DNA of 64,000 nt, from the NCBI RefSeq assembly GCF_016107395.1, contig NZ_JAAIKO010000024.1, forward strand, positions 1 to 64,000. The letters run 5' to 3'. The notes below the pieces were generated by a model, which did not search any database, had not been told where the DNA came from, and saw only the letters and a program-made list of their open reading frames with translations. The position numbers were made by a program, and so were the translations under genes. The DNA comes from Streptomyces fildesensis (lineage in GTDB: Bacteria > Actinomycetota > Actinomycetes > Streptomycetales > Streptomycetaceae). Within the stretch, counting starts at the first letter, position 1. Each line of letters begins with the position of its first letter. Positions 17,892-25,618 of this stretch are shown piece after piece.

Positions 17892-19189
17892 CGGCTCAGT
17901 CCTTCCAGGTGCTGGCCGTCTCCGGGATTCCCGAGGTGCAGCCCGGCGACGACCTCGCCAAGCTGATAGCCGCCGCGGATCCGGCGCTCGCCGACGGCGA
18001 CGTACTGCTGGTGACGTCGAAGATCGTCAGCAAGGCCGAGGGCCGGATCATCCGCGCCGACGACCGCGAGGCCGCGATCGACGCCGAGATGGTGCGGCTG
18101 GTCGCGCGGCGCGGGCCCACCCGGATCGTCGAGACCCGGCACGGCTTCGTCATGGCCGCGGCCGGCGTCGACGCCTCCAACACCGCGCCCGGGACCGTAC
18201 TGCTGCTCCCCGAGGACCCGGACGCGTCCGCCCGCGGGATCCGGGAGGGGCTGCGCGCGGCGCTCGGCGTCGAGGTCGCGGTCGTGGTCACCGACACCTT
18301 CGGACGGCCGTGGCGCGAGGGGCTCACCGACGTCGCCATCGGCGCCGCCGGGCTGCGCGTCCTGGAGGACCTGCGCGGCGGCACCGACTCGCACGGCAAC
18401 GCGCTGAGCATGACGGTGACCGCCACCGGGGACGAACTCGCCGCCGCCGGGGACCTCGTCAAGGGCAAGGCGGCCGGACTGCCGGTCGCTGTCGTCCGCG
18501 GCCTCGGCCACCTGGTGACGGCGGACGACGGCCCGGGCGCCCGCGCCCTCGTACGGGACGCCGGCGCGGACATGTTCCGGCTCGGCACGTCGGAGGCCAT
18601 CCGCGAGGCCGTCGCGGCCCGCCGCACGGTCCGGGACTTCACCGCGGAGCCGGTGGACGGCTCCGCGGTCCGCCGCGCCGTCGCCCTGGCCGTCACCGCA
18701 CCCGCCCCGCACCACACGACGCCCTGGCGGTTCGTCCTCCTGGAGTCCGAGGAGTCCAGGACACGACTGCTCGACGCCATGCGGGACGCCTGGGAGGCGG
18801 ACCTCCGGGCCGACGGCTTCCCCGAGGAGAACATCACCCGCCGGCTGCGACGCGGTGACGTACTGCGGCGCGCGCCCTATCTGATCGTGCCGTGCCTCGT
18901 CGCCGACGGCGCCCACGCGTACCCGGACGCGCGGCGGGCGGGCGCGGAACGCGAGATGTTCGTCGTCGCGGTCGGCGCCGCCGTCCAGAACCTGCTGGTC
19001 GCCCTGGCGGGCGAGCAGCTCGGCTCCGCGTGGGTCTCCTCGACGATGTTCTGCCGCGATGTCGTCCGGGACGTCCTCGGACTGCCGGCCGACTGGGACC
19101 CGATGGGCGCGGTAGCCGTCGGCCACGCGTCGGCTGCGCCGAAGGCGCGGCCGGAGCGGACCGCGGAGGCGTTCATCTCGGTCCGCTGA
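17888..19189 (+). CDS. fbiB: FbiB: F420-0 gamma-glutamyl ligase fused to an FMN reductase domain
   Basis: This 433-residue protein adds glutamates to F420-0; in mycobacteria the C-terminal flavin domain reduces dehydro-F420-0. The N-terminal CofE domain (about 1-245) contains DDLAKLIAAADPAL, GDVLLVTSKIVSKAEGR and VTDTFGRPWREGLTDVAIG. The C-terminal nitroreductase-like domain (about 250-433) begins at RRTVRDFTAEPV and contains HHTTPWRFVLL. The fused architecture, rather than free-standing CofE, is typical of actinobacteria. The GTG start overlaps the fbiA stop. Downstream lie a short hairpin and the first copy of the 109-base repeat. Confidence 0.95.
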   Translation: MTAQSFQVLAVSGIPEVQPGDDLAKLIAAADPALADGDVLLVTSKIVSKAEGRIIRADDREAAIDAEMVRLVARRGPTRIVETRHGFVMAAAGVDASNTAPGTVLLLPEDPDASARGIREGLRAALGVEVAVVVTDTFGRPWREGLTDVAIGAAGLRVLEDLRGGTDSHGNALSMTVTATGDELAAAGDLVKGKAAGLPVAVVRGLGHLVTADDGPGARALVRDAGADMFRLGTSEAIREAVAARRTVRDFTAEPVDGSAVRRAVALAVTAPAPHHTTPWRFVLLESEESRTRLLDAMRDAWEADLRADGFPEENITRRLRRGDVLRRAPYLIVPCLVADGAHAYPDARRAGAEREMFVVAVGAAVQNLLVALAGEQLGSAWVSSTMFCRDVVRDVLGLPADWDPMGAVAVGHASAAPKARPERTAEAFISVR

Positions 19190-19218
19190 CCACACGGTGG
19201 CCGGACCCCAGCAAGAAG

Positions 19219-19237
19219 CCCACCCGCACGGGGTGGG
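19219..19237 (+). terminator. Short hairpin after fbiB
   Basis: CCCACCC and GGGTGGG (19219-19225 and 19231-19237) pair around a 5-base loop, 30 bases after the fbiB stop. It is a modest terminator candidate lying directly beside the longer hairpin repeat that follows. Confidence 0.5.
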
Positions 19238-19246
19238 TGGAGCGAA

Positions 19247-19355
19247 GGGGGCCGGGTCCGCAGGGGTGGGGTTTCGAAATGCTGCCGAGCTATTTGTGGG
19301 CCGCCAGGCCCTAAATAGTCGATTTCGAAGCCCCACCCCGGAGGACCCGGCCCCC
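19247..19355 (+). repeat. Palindromic intergenic repeat, copy A
   Basis: This 109-base element has 34-base arms (19247-19280 and 19322-19355) that match at 31 positions as an inverted repeat, and one of the three differences still forms a G-U pair. The arms carry TTCGAAAT next to a 41-base core in which CTATTTGTGGGC and GCCCTAAATAG can also pair. Related copies lie at 44153-44262 (opposite orientation) and 45627-45734. It fills the gap between the convergent fbiB and AlkA-like genes. A role as a two-way terminator or a small mobile palindromic element is inference. Confidence 0.85.
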
Positions 19356-19378
19356 GACCCACCGACGGCGCGGCCCGC

Positions 19379-20302
19379 TCAGATCCGGCTGATGTCCTTC
19401 GGGGCATAGCGCGGCGCACGCCGCGGTGGCACCCGGCCGCTGAGCAGGATCAGCCGCGCCGCCCTGTGCCGCTGGCCCTCGTACGGGGCCAGCAGGGCAC
19501 ACATCGCGGCGTCGTCGGTGCGGTGCGCTCCCGTCAGGGCGAAGCCGATGATGTTCGGCAGGTGCAGGTCGCCGACCGTCAGTGCGTCCGGGTCCCCGTT
19601 GCTGCGCTGCAGCGTCTCGGCGGCGGTCCAGGGGCCGATGCCCGGGATCACCGTCAGCCGGGCGGTGGCCGCCGCCAGGTCCATCGCGGCGGCCTCCTCC
19701 ATCCGGGCGGCCACCCGGACCGCGCGCAGGATCGTCGAGGACCGCTTGTTGTCGACCCCGGCGCGGTGCCATTCCCAGGACGGGATGAGGGACCACTGGC
19801 GCGGGGCGGGCATGACGTACATGCCGCCGTCGGGGCCGCCGGTGGCCGGGCCGGGGGCCGGTTCGCCGTGCCGGCGCAGGAGCAGCCGCCAGGCGCGGTA
19901 CGCCTCGTCGGACGTGACCTTCTGTTCCAGGATCGCGGGGATCAGCGATTCGAGGACGAGGCCGGTCCGGGTCAGCCGCAGGCCCGGGTTCCGCCGGTGC
20001 GCCTCGTGCACGACGCGGTGGCGCGGGGTGAACGGCGTCGGGTCGTCGCCTGCGCCGAGCAGCGCGGGCAGCGCCTCCAGGAGCCAGTCCGCGCCATCGC
20101 CCCAGGCCTGCGCCTTTACGGTGCCGTCGGCCGCGGTGATCCGCAGGGTGCCGGGGCCCTGCGGGGTGCGGGCCGCCCGCCAGACGGCGCCGTCGGGCGT
20201 CATCCGGAACGCCGGATCGCCCGGGCCGCGGCCCAGCGGGTCCAGCGTCAGGCGGAGGTCGGGCCGGCCCTCGGGGGTCCAGCTGCGGATACTCGTACGC
20301 AC
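19379..20302 (-). CDS. DNA-3-methyladenine glycosylase 2 (AlkA-like) family protein
   Basis: This is a 307-residue DNA repair glycosylase of the HhH-GPD superfamily, which removes alkylated purines. The helix-hairpin-helix is VIPGIGPWTAAETLQRS, followed by GDPDALTVGDLHLPN with the catalytic aspartate in TVGD. Upstream is the LESLIPAILEQKVTSDEAYRAW segment typical of the family. There is no cysteine cluster, so it is not an Nth/MutY-type Fe-S glycosylase. The start is GTG at 20300-20302. It converges on fbiB across repeat copy A and lies 42 bases downstream of the nucleotidyltransferase gene, possibly on the same transcript. Substrate range is unknown. Confidence 0.88.
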   Translation of the reverse strand: MRTSIRSWTPEGRPDLRLTLDPLGRGPGDPAFRMTPDGAVWRAARTPQGPGTLRITAADGTVKAQAWGDGADWLLEALPALLGAGDDPTPFTPRHRVVHEAHRRNPGLRLTRTGLVLESLIPAILEQKVTSDEAYRAWRLLLRRHGEPAPGPATGGPDGGMYVMPAPRQWSLIPSWEWHRAGVDNKRSSTILRAVRVAARMEEAAAMDLAAATARLTVIPGIGPWTAAETLQRSNGDPDALTVGDLHLPNIIGFALTGAHRTDDAAMCALLAPYEGQRHRAARLILLSGRVPPRRAPRYAPKDISRI

Positions 20303-20344
20303 CCGACCGAGCGTAGCCGCCCCCTCGGACAGGCCCGTCCGCCG

Positions 20345-21427
20345 CTACTGGTCGGACGAGAAGCGGAGCGAGGCCGCCGGGATCCGGGCGGAGCACCAGA
20401 CGCGGACGCCGTGCAGCAGTTCGTTGTCCGCGCCGACGGTGGCGCCGTCGCCGATGACCGCGCCGTCCAGCACGGTGCGGGCACCGATGGTGGCGCCGGT
20501 GCCGATGAGGGAGTCGCGGATGACCGCGCCGTCCTCGACGACCGCGCCGTCCAGGACGAGGCTGCCGTCGATGCGGGCGTCGCAACCGATCCGGGCTCCG
20601 GCGCCGATGGAGGTGCCGCCGGTGAGCTTGGTGCCCTCACCGACGACCGCGCCCTCCAGGACGAGCCGCTCGCCCCGGCGGCCGGGGACGGCCGGCGACG
20701 GTGCGCGGCCGAGGACGAGGTCGGCGGAGCCGCGGACGAACGCCTGCGGGGTGCCGAGGTCGAGCCAGTACGTGGAGTCGACCATGCCCTGCAGATGCGC
20801 GCCGGCCGCCAGCAGGCCGGGGAACGTCTCCCGTTCGACCGAGACCGGCCGGCCGGCCGGGATGCTGTCGATCACCGAGCGGTTGAACACGTACGCGCCC
20901 GCGTTGATCTGGTCCGTGACGATCTCCTCGGGGGTCTGCGGCTTCTCGAGGAAGGCCGTGACGCGCCCGGAGGGGTCGGTGGGGACGAGGCCGAAAGCGC
21001 GCGGGTCCGCGACCTTGGTCAGGTGCAGCGAGACGTCGGCGCCGGTGGTGCGGTGGTTCTCGACGAGGGCGCGGATGTCGAGCCCGGTGAGGATGTCGCC
21101 GTTGAAGATGAGGACCGGCTCGCCGGGGGCGGACCGGAGCCGGGACGCGACGTTGCGGATGGCACCGCCGGTGCCGAGCGGTTCGTCCTCGGTGACGTAC
21201 TCCAGGTGCAGGCCGAGCGCGGAGCCGTCGCCGAAGTGCGGTTCGAAGACCTCGGCGAGGTAGGACGTGGCGAGCACGATGTGCTCGACGCCGGCCGCGC
21301 GGGCGCGGGCGAGCTGGTGGGTCAGGAACGGCACACCGGCCGCCGGGACCATGGGCTTGGGCGTGTGCACCGTCAGCGGGCGCAGTCTCGTGCCCTTGCC
21401 GCCGACCAAGAGGATCGCTTCAGTCAC
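20345..21427 (-). CDS. NDP-sugar nucleotidyltransferase with left-handed beta-helix (mannose-1-P guanylyltransferase type)
   Basis: This is a 360-residue sugar-1-phosphate nucleotidyltransferase. The N-terminal Rossmann-like domain begins MTEAILLVGGKGTRLRPLT, the NTP-binding signature, and includes PKPMVPAAGVPFL, FNGDILTGLD (metal-binding D) and STYWLDLGTPQAF. Residues from about 240 to the end form hexapeptide repeats (VVGEGTKL, SIGAGARIG, VVEDGAVI, TIGARTVL, VIGDGATV), a left-handed beta-helix. The mycobacterial equivalent in this position (Rv3264c) is annotated as a GDP- or dTDP-sugar pyrophosphorylase; next to manA/manB, GDP-mannose is the most likely product, but the sugar is not proven. 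Start GTG 21425-21427. Confidence 0.9.
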   Translation of the reverse strand: MTEAILLVGGKGTRLRPLTVHTPKPMVPAAGVPFLTHQLARARAAGVEHIVLATSYLAEVFEPHFGDGSALGLHLEYVTEDEPLGTGGAIRNVASRLRSAPGEPVLIFNGDILTGLDIRALVENHRTTGADVSLHLTKVADPRAFGLVPTDPSGRVTAFLEKPQTPEEIVTDQINAGAYVFNRSVIDSIPAGRPVSVERETFPGLLAAGAHLQGMVDSTYWLDLGTPQAFVRGSADLVLGRAPSPAVPGRRGERLVLEGAVVGEGTKLTGGTSIGAGARIGCDARIDGSLVLDGAVVEDGAVIRDSLIGTGATIGARTVLDGAVIGDGATVGADNELLHGVRVWCSARIPAASLRFSSDQ

Positions 21428-21556
21428 CTGGGTTCGTCTCTGCTTCCTGGTGGGCGGGCCGGTGGGCGGCAATCTTAGGCAGATGAAGGGATGAGCTGAC
21501 CACTCGCACCGCCGGGCACGCGGAACCCCGCGCTCCACGACCCCGGGGCGCACGAG

Positions 21557-21597
21557 TTCCGCGGCCCCGGGACACAGTGGTCGCCGGGGCCGCGGAA
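21557..21597 (-). terminator. Terminator of the amidase gene
   Basis: A perfect 14-base-pair stem (21557-21570 with 21584-21597) with a 13-base loop lies 20 bases after the amidase stop codon, separating it from the nucleotidyltransferase gene read in the same direction. Confidence 0.8.
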
Positions 21598-21616
21598 GGG
21601 AGGGGCGGACGGGGGG

Positions 21617-23026
21617 TCAGCGGCCCTGCAGATCGGCTGCCGTCTTACGGGCGCTGCCGAGTTGGCCGTAGAGCTTGGTGCCCGGGCACTCGGTGGCGAA
21701 GCCGTCGCGGTGCCCGGAGATGACGTTGAGCTTGACGCTGGTGCCCTTCGCGTACAGGTTGGCGCCACCGGACGTGAGGTGCGTGGTGCCGGTCGGGTTG
21801 CCTCCGTGCAGACCGAGCTTCCAGGCGGCGAGCTGGGACACCGCCTTCACGGCCGCGGCGGGGGCCGAGCTGGAGGTGAACGTGCCGAGCACCGCGACGC
21901 CCGCGCTGTCGGTGTTGAAGCCCATGGTGTGAGCGCCCATGACCGGCTTGGCGACGCCGCCCGCGCGGCCCTCGTAGATGTTTCCGCACTTGTCGACGAG
22001 GAAGTTGTAGCCGATGTCCCGCCAGCCGCTGCTCTCCACGTGGTAGCGGTAGATGCTGCGGATGAGGGCGGGCGCCCCCGAGCAGGTGTAGTCGTTGCCG
22101 GTGGCGGTGTGGTGGACGAAGACCACCTTCACCGTGTTGGTGTAGACGAAGCCCGCTTCACGCAGCTTCTCGTCGGCGCCCCAGCCGGCCCGGGTGACGA
22201 TCCGGGGACGTGCGCCGACGTAGGGCGCGCCGGCCGCCGTGGCCGCGGTCTCCTCCTTGGTGAGCGCGGGGAGCTCGGTGACCGGAGCGGCGCCGGGGGC
22301 CGACTCCACACCGCGGTCGTCCAGGACCGGGGTGGTGGCGGGAGTGGTGGCCGGAGTGGTGGCCGGAGTGGTGGCCGGTGCGCTCGGATCGGTGACGGGG
22401 GCGCTCGGCGCGGTGGCCGGGGTGGCCGGGACCGCCGGAGTGGCAGGGGTGACCGGGCCGTCGTCGCCCGGGTCGACCATCTCCAGGCGCAGTCCGCCGG
22501 GCAGTGGCACCACCTTGGCGGCGGAACCGGCGCCGCGGTCACCACCGGCGGCCGGCCGCACGCGGACCTGGACACCGTCCGAGGCGCCGACCCACAGCGG
22601 GGCGGTGGCGCCGCGGCCGGTCCGGCCGTCCTGATCGGGGGCGTCGTCGTTGTGCGCCTGGACGTCCCGCCAGCCCGACCAGGTGCCGGTGCCGGCCGCC
22701 CGGGTGCGGACCTGGACGGCGGCGTCGAGATCGGCCGCCGGGTTGTCCCACGTGACGCCGAGCAGGGAGAACGGGGCGACCTGACGGGCGGACAGACCCT
22801 GCTCGGCGGGGGCGCCGGGCGCACGGTCGGTTCCATGGGTGACGGTGGGGGCGGAGAGCGGCACCAGCGGAAGGTTGCGGGTGCTGCCCGGGAGTTGGGA
22901 GGCCGTCGGGTGGGCCGGCCGCGCGGAACGCCCACTGTGTGCGGCGGCGCCCGTGGGAACGGCGAACGGAAGCGCCAGCGCGGCCGTGCACGCGACGCCG
23001 ATGGTGGTGGCTAGGAATGCACGCAT
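21617..23026 (-). CDS. Secreted peptidoglycan amidase (PGRP / N-acetylmuramoyl-L-alanine amidase type 2)
   Basis: This 469-residue exported protein probably cleaves the lactyl-Ala bond of peptidoglycan. It starts with a signal peptide (MRAFLATTIGVACTAALALP). A variable middle region ends in a Thr/Ala/Pro linker made of ATTP repeats. The C-terminal PGRP domain (about 265-460) has the zinc ligands in VVFVHHTATGNDYTC, VISGHRDGFATECPG (His and Cys) and the DIGYNFLVDKCGNIYEGRAGG motif with its catalytic tyrosine. Start ATG 23024-23026, without a strong binding site. A CTGAC...GTCCG inverted repeat (23070-23084) resembling the one in front of the surface-protein genes lies 44 bases upstream. Confidence 0.92.
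   Translation of the reverse strand: MRAFLATTIGVACTAALALPFAVPTGAAAHSGRSARPAHPTASQLPGSTRNLPLVPLSAPTVTHGTDRAPGAPAEQGLSARQVAPFSLLGVTWDNPAADLDAAVQVRTRAAGTGTWSGWRDVQAHNDDAPDQDGRTGRGATAPLWVGASDGVQVRVRPAAGGDRGAGSAAKVVPLPGGLRLEMVDPGDDGPVTPATPAVPATPATAPSAPVTDPSAPATTPATTPATTPATTPVLDDRGVESAPGAAPVTELPALTKEETAATAAGAPYVGARPRIVTRAGWGADEKLREAGFVYTNTVKVVFVHHTATGNDYTCSGAPALIRSIYRYHVESSGWRDIGYNFLVDKCGNIYEGRAGGVAKPVMGAHTMGFNTDSAGVAVLGTFTSSSAPAAAVKAVSQLAAWKLGLHGGNPTGTTHLTSGGANLYAKGTSVKLNVISGHRDGFATECPGTKLYGQLGSARKTAADLQGR
22329..22376 (-). repeat. 12-base tandem repeat inside the amidase gene
   Basis: Three exact copies of GGAGTGGTGGCC (22341-22376) and one imperfect copy encode the ATTP-rich linker before the PGRP domain. 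Being a multiple of three, unit gain or loss would only change linker length. Confidence 0.85.
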
Positions 23027-23069
23027 AGGACAGATCGTTACATAAGCCTCATATATGTCCAGTCGAGAT

Positions 23070-23084
23070 CTGACGGACAGTCCG
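23070..23084 (-). promoter_or_regulatory. Weak copy of the YTGAC-N5-RTCAG inverted repeat at the amidase promoter
   Basis: On the plus strand the sequence reads CTGAC-GGACA-GTCCG, one base from a perfect CTGAC/GTCAG pair, and is flanked by AGAT as in the copies at 58465 and 59298. It lies 44 bases before the amidase start. One mismatch means chance cannot be excluded. Confidence 0.35.
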
Positions 23085-23099
23085 CCGGAACGACCCTCC

Positions 23100-23123
23100 G
23101 CCCTCGCCCGTCCGGGCGAGGGC
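23100..23123. other. Perfect hairpin in a divergent leader
   Basis: GCCCTCGCCC (23100-23109) and GGGCGAGGGC (23114-23123) pair perfectly around a GTCC loop. It sits between two divergently read genes, 31 bases before the TIGR03089-like start, so it is a leader element or operator rather than a normal terminator. Confidence 0.6.
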
Positions 23124-23154
23124 CGCCGGCCCGGCGGCGGGTAGCCTGAGCCGG

Positions 23155-23910
23155 GTGACCGCTACCGCCAACACCCCCGCCGGCCTGCTGGATTACGCCC
23201 TCCGGACGGAGCCCGCCCGCCCGCTGGTGACCTTCTACGACGACGCCACCGGCGAACGCGTCGAACTCTCCGTGGCCACGTTCGGCAATTGGGTGGCGAA
23301 GACCGCCAACCTGATCCAGGACGACCTCGGCGCGCAGCCCGGTGACCGGCTCGCGCTGCTGCTGCCCGCGCACTGGCAGACCGCGGTCTGGCTGCTCGCC
23401 TGTTTCTCCACCGGAGTGGTCGTCGTCCCCGGCGGCGATCCGGCCGCCGCCGACCTGGTGGTCAGCGGACCTGAGACGCTCGATGCCGCCCTGGCCTGCG
23501 ACGGCGAGCGGGTCGCGCTCGCGCTGCGCCCGCTCGGCGGCCGCTTCCTGCAGCCGCCGGCCGGCTTCGCCGACTACGCGGTCGAGGTGCCCAGCCAGGG
23601 CGACCGCTTCGCGCCCTACGCCCCGGTCGGCCCGGACGCACCCGCGCTCCAGCTCCCGGACGGCTCGGTACTGACAGCCGCCGAGGTGGTCGGACGGGCC
23701 CGCGAGAGCGCCGCCGGGCTGGGCCTCGGCCAGGGCTCCCGGCTGCTCTCCGGCCGGTCCTTCGACGACTGGGACGGGCTGGCCGCCGGCCTGCTGGCAC
23801 CGCTGGCCGCGGACGGCTCGGTCGTCCTGTGCCGGCACCTCGACCGGCTGCCCGCCGACCAGCTGGCACAACGGGAGAAGAGCGAGCGCGTCACCCACAC
23901 GGCCCAATAG
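23155..23910 (+). CDS. TIGR03089-type protein, truncated adenylate-forming-enzyme relative
   Basis: This is a 251-residue actinobacterial protein. Its first half looks like the N-terminal part of AMP-binding enzymes (LLDYALRTEPARPLVTFYDD, LATFGNW-like VATFGNWVAKTANL, QPGDRLALLLPAHWQTAVWLLACF, STGVVVVPGG). The phosphate-binding TSGTTG-type loop and the later catalytic motifs of that superfamily are absent, so it is unlikely to make acyl-adenylates. The family is conserved next to LCP genes in actinobacteria; its role is unknown. The start is GTG 23155-23157. It is followed after 178 bases by the first LCP gene of the island. Confidence 0.8.
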   Translation: MTATANTPAGLLDYALRTEPARPLVTFYDDATGERVELSVATFGNWVAKTANLIQDDLGAQPGDRLALLLPAHWQTAVWLLACFSTGVVVVPGGDPAAADLVVSGPETLDAALACDGERVALALRPLGGRFLQPPAGFADYAVEVPSQGDRFAPYAPVGPDAPALQLPDGSVLTAAEVVGRARESAAGLGLGQGSRLLSGRSFDDWDGLAAGLLAPLAADGSVVLCRHLDRLPADQLAQREKSERVTHTAQ

Positions 23911-24020
23911 CGACCCCCTCCCCCGGGCCCGCCGCGCCGTCCTGGGGGATGCTGGGTTGATCACCGACCAAGGGAAGAGCGAAGTCACGCAACCATGAAC
24001 GGGAATCGGCTGTCTGAACG

Positions 24021-24059
24021 GGTGCCGGTCGGGCCTTTCCGCCCGAGGGGTCCGGCACC
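24021..24059 (+). other. Two-part hairpin before the first LCP gene
   Basis: GGTGCCGG (24021-24028) pairs with CCGGCACC (24052-24059), and inside it TCGGGC pairs with GCCCGA. It ends about 30 bases before the LCP start. It could end transcription of the upstream gene or act as a leader structure; there is no T-run. Confidence 0.5.
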
Positions 24060-24088
24060 GAGTGACTCACCGAGGGATGGGCGCAGAC

Positions 24089-25399
24089 GTGACCACGCAA
24101 GGAGGCACGCCCGCCCCGCCGCCGGAACCGGAGGACGTGTCGCCTGCCGGGGACGGCGCCGAGGGCGCTGACACCCCGCCCGCCGCACCCGCGGCGCGCA
24201 AGGGGCGTCGCTGGCTGCGTGTGCTCGGCCTCTCCACCGTCCTCCTGCTGCTCGCGGGCACCGGGACCGCCTGGTACCTGTACCAGCAGCTCGACGGCAA
24301 CATCAAGACCGACTTCAGGACCGCCAACGAGCTGGAGCGCATCCAGGCGGAACGGCCCACCCCCGGTCCGACCTCGGCCGAGAACATCCTGCTCATCGGG
24401 TCGGACAACCGCGGCAACGGCAACACCGAGTACGGCAAGGACAGCGGCACCCAGCGCTCGGACACCACGATCCTGCTGCACCTGTCCGCCGACCGCAGCA
24501 GCGCCACCGCGGTCAGCATCCCGCGCGATCTGATGGCCCATGTGCCCAGTTGCACACAGGCGAACGGAACCATGACCCAGGAGAAGTACGTCCAGTTCAA
24601 CTGGGCGTTCCAATTCGGTGGGGCGGCCTGCACGATCCGTACCGTCGAGCGGATGACGGGTATCCGCATCGACCACCACCTGATCGTGGACTTCAGCGGC
24701 TTCAAGAAGATGGTCGACGCGGTGGACGGAGTGGAGGTGTGCGTGCCGAAGGCGATCCGCGACCCGGAGGCGCATTTGAACCTCCCGGCCGGGAAGCAGA
24801 CGCTCTACGGCGAGCAGGCGCTGGGCTATGTGCGCGCCAGGTACAGCATCGGCGACGGCAGCGACACCCAGCGGATGAACCGCCAGCAGGACTTCCTGGC
24901 CTCGCTGGTGAACAAGATCCGCAGCGACGGTGTGCTGCTCAACCCGACCAAGCTGTACCCGCTGCTCTCGGCGGCGACGTCGTCGCTGACCGCGGACCCG
25001 GGCCTGGATTCGCTGGGCGAGCTGTACGACCTCGTCCGCAGCCTGGAGAACACCCCGACCAGTGCGGTGCGCTTCCTGACGGCGCCGCGCCAGCCGTACA
25101 TCAACAACAACGACCGGGACGAACTCATCCAGCCCGAGGCGGATCAGCTCTTCGCCACGCTCCGCGCGGACAAGCCGGTCGGGGTCTCGGGGACGACGGA
25201 CGGGACGCCGAAGCCGACGGCGCCGGCGACCACCGCACCCGCGACCGCCGGACCCACGGCGGTCGCCGAACCCACGGCCACCGGCAGCGGGGAGGACGGC
25301 AAGTCGCGGGGTACGAAACCGACTCCGGTGCCGAGTGGGGGCGAACCGACGTTTCCGGGCACGACGGCCGACCAAGACATCTGTGGTAAAGCGCAATAA
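24089..25399 (+). CDS. LCP (LytR-CpsA-Psr) family protein 1
   Basis: LCP proteins transfer lipid-linked glycopolymers onto peptidoglycan at the outer face of the membrane. This 436-residue member has a Pro-rich cytoplasmic N-terminus, one TM (about 42-63, WLRVLGLSTVLLLLAGTGTA) and the LCP domain (about 100-270) with ENILLIGSDNRG, RSDTTILLHLSADRSSATA, VSIPRDLMAHVPS (conserved Arg) and ALGYVRARYSIGDGSD. The C-terminal 60 residues are Thr/Ala/Pro-rich; there is no LytR_C domain. The start is uncertain: GTG 24089 is chosen, while ATG 24077 has its GAGGG too close and GTG 24062 lacks a site. First of four LCP genes in a row. Confidence 0.9.
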   Translation: MTTQGGTPAPPPEPEDVSPAGDGAEGADTPPAAPAARKGRRWLRVLGLSTVLLLLAGTGTAWYLYQQLDGNIKTDFRTANELERIQAERPTPGPTSAENILLIGSDNRGNGNTEYGKDSGTQRSDTTILLHLSADRSSATAVSIPRDLMAHVPSCTQANGTMTQEKYVQFNWAFQFGGAACTIRTVERMTGIRIDHHLIVDFSGFKKMVDAVDGVEVCVPKAIRDPEAHLNLPAGKQTLYGEQALGYVRARYSIGDGSDTQRMNRQQDFLASLVNKIRSDGVLLNPTKLYPLLSAATSSLTADPGLDSLGELYDLVRSLENTPTSAVRFLTAPRQPYINNNDRDELIQPEADQLFATLRADKPVGVSGTTDGTPKPTAPATTAPATAGPTAVAEPTATGSGEDGKSRGTKPTPVPSGGEPTFPGTTADQDICGKAQ

Positions 25400-25461
25400 A
25401 AGGTATGACCAACAGGCCGGTTGGATTGGATGGTTTGTCCAGTTGTAGGGGAGTGGAATTT

Positions 25462-25475
25462 GTCACGCACGTGAC
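25462..25475 (+). promoter_or_regulatory. Inverted repeat GTCACGCACGTGAC before LCP gene 2
   Basis: A 14-base inverted repeat (two 6-base arms, 2-base centre) lies in the 219-base gap between LCP genes 1 and 2, about 145 bases before the chosen start. The gap is AT-richer than its surroundings and has CCAAC/GTTGG arms around 25408-25428, so it probably carries a promoter for the LCP 2-3-4 unit. Binding protein unknown. Confidence 0.4.
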
Positions 25476-25618
25476 TAGACGCTGAAGTGTGGGGCTAGTG
25501 TGAGCGATCCGGCCGGACCCGGAGGATGGTCAACCGGCCCGCATTCACACGGAAGACCAGAAGATCGAGCGCCCAGGGGGCAGGCGCCGCGTGGCACCGA
25601 CGGAGGACCCGAGCAACC

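Noticed and set aside
19247..19355. Repeat copy A considered as a prophage attachment site or insertion sequence end
   Set aside because: No transposase, integrase or target duplication is visible and the three copies are complete hairpins of equal size, which fits a terminator-like or palindromic element better.
22329..22376. Tandem repeats considered as a CRISPR array
   Set aside because: Units are 12 bases without spacers and lie in a coding linker. No CRISPR array or cas gene was found anywhere in the window.
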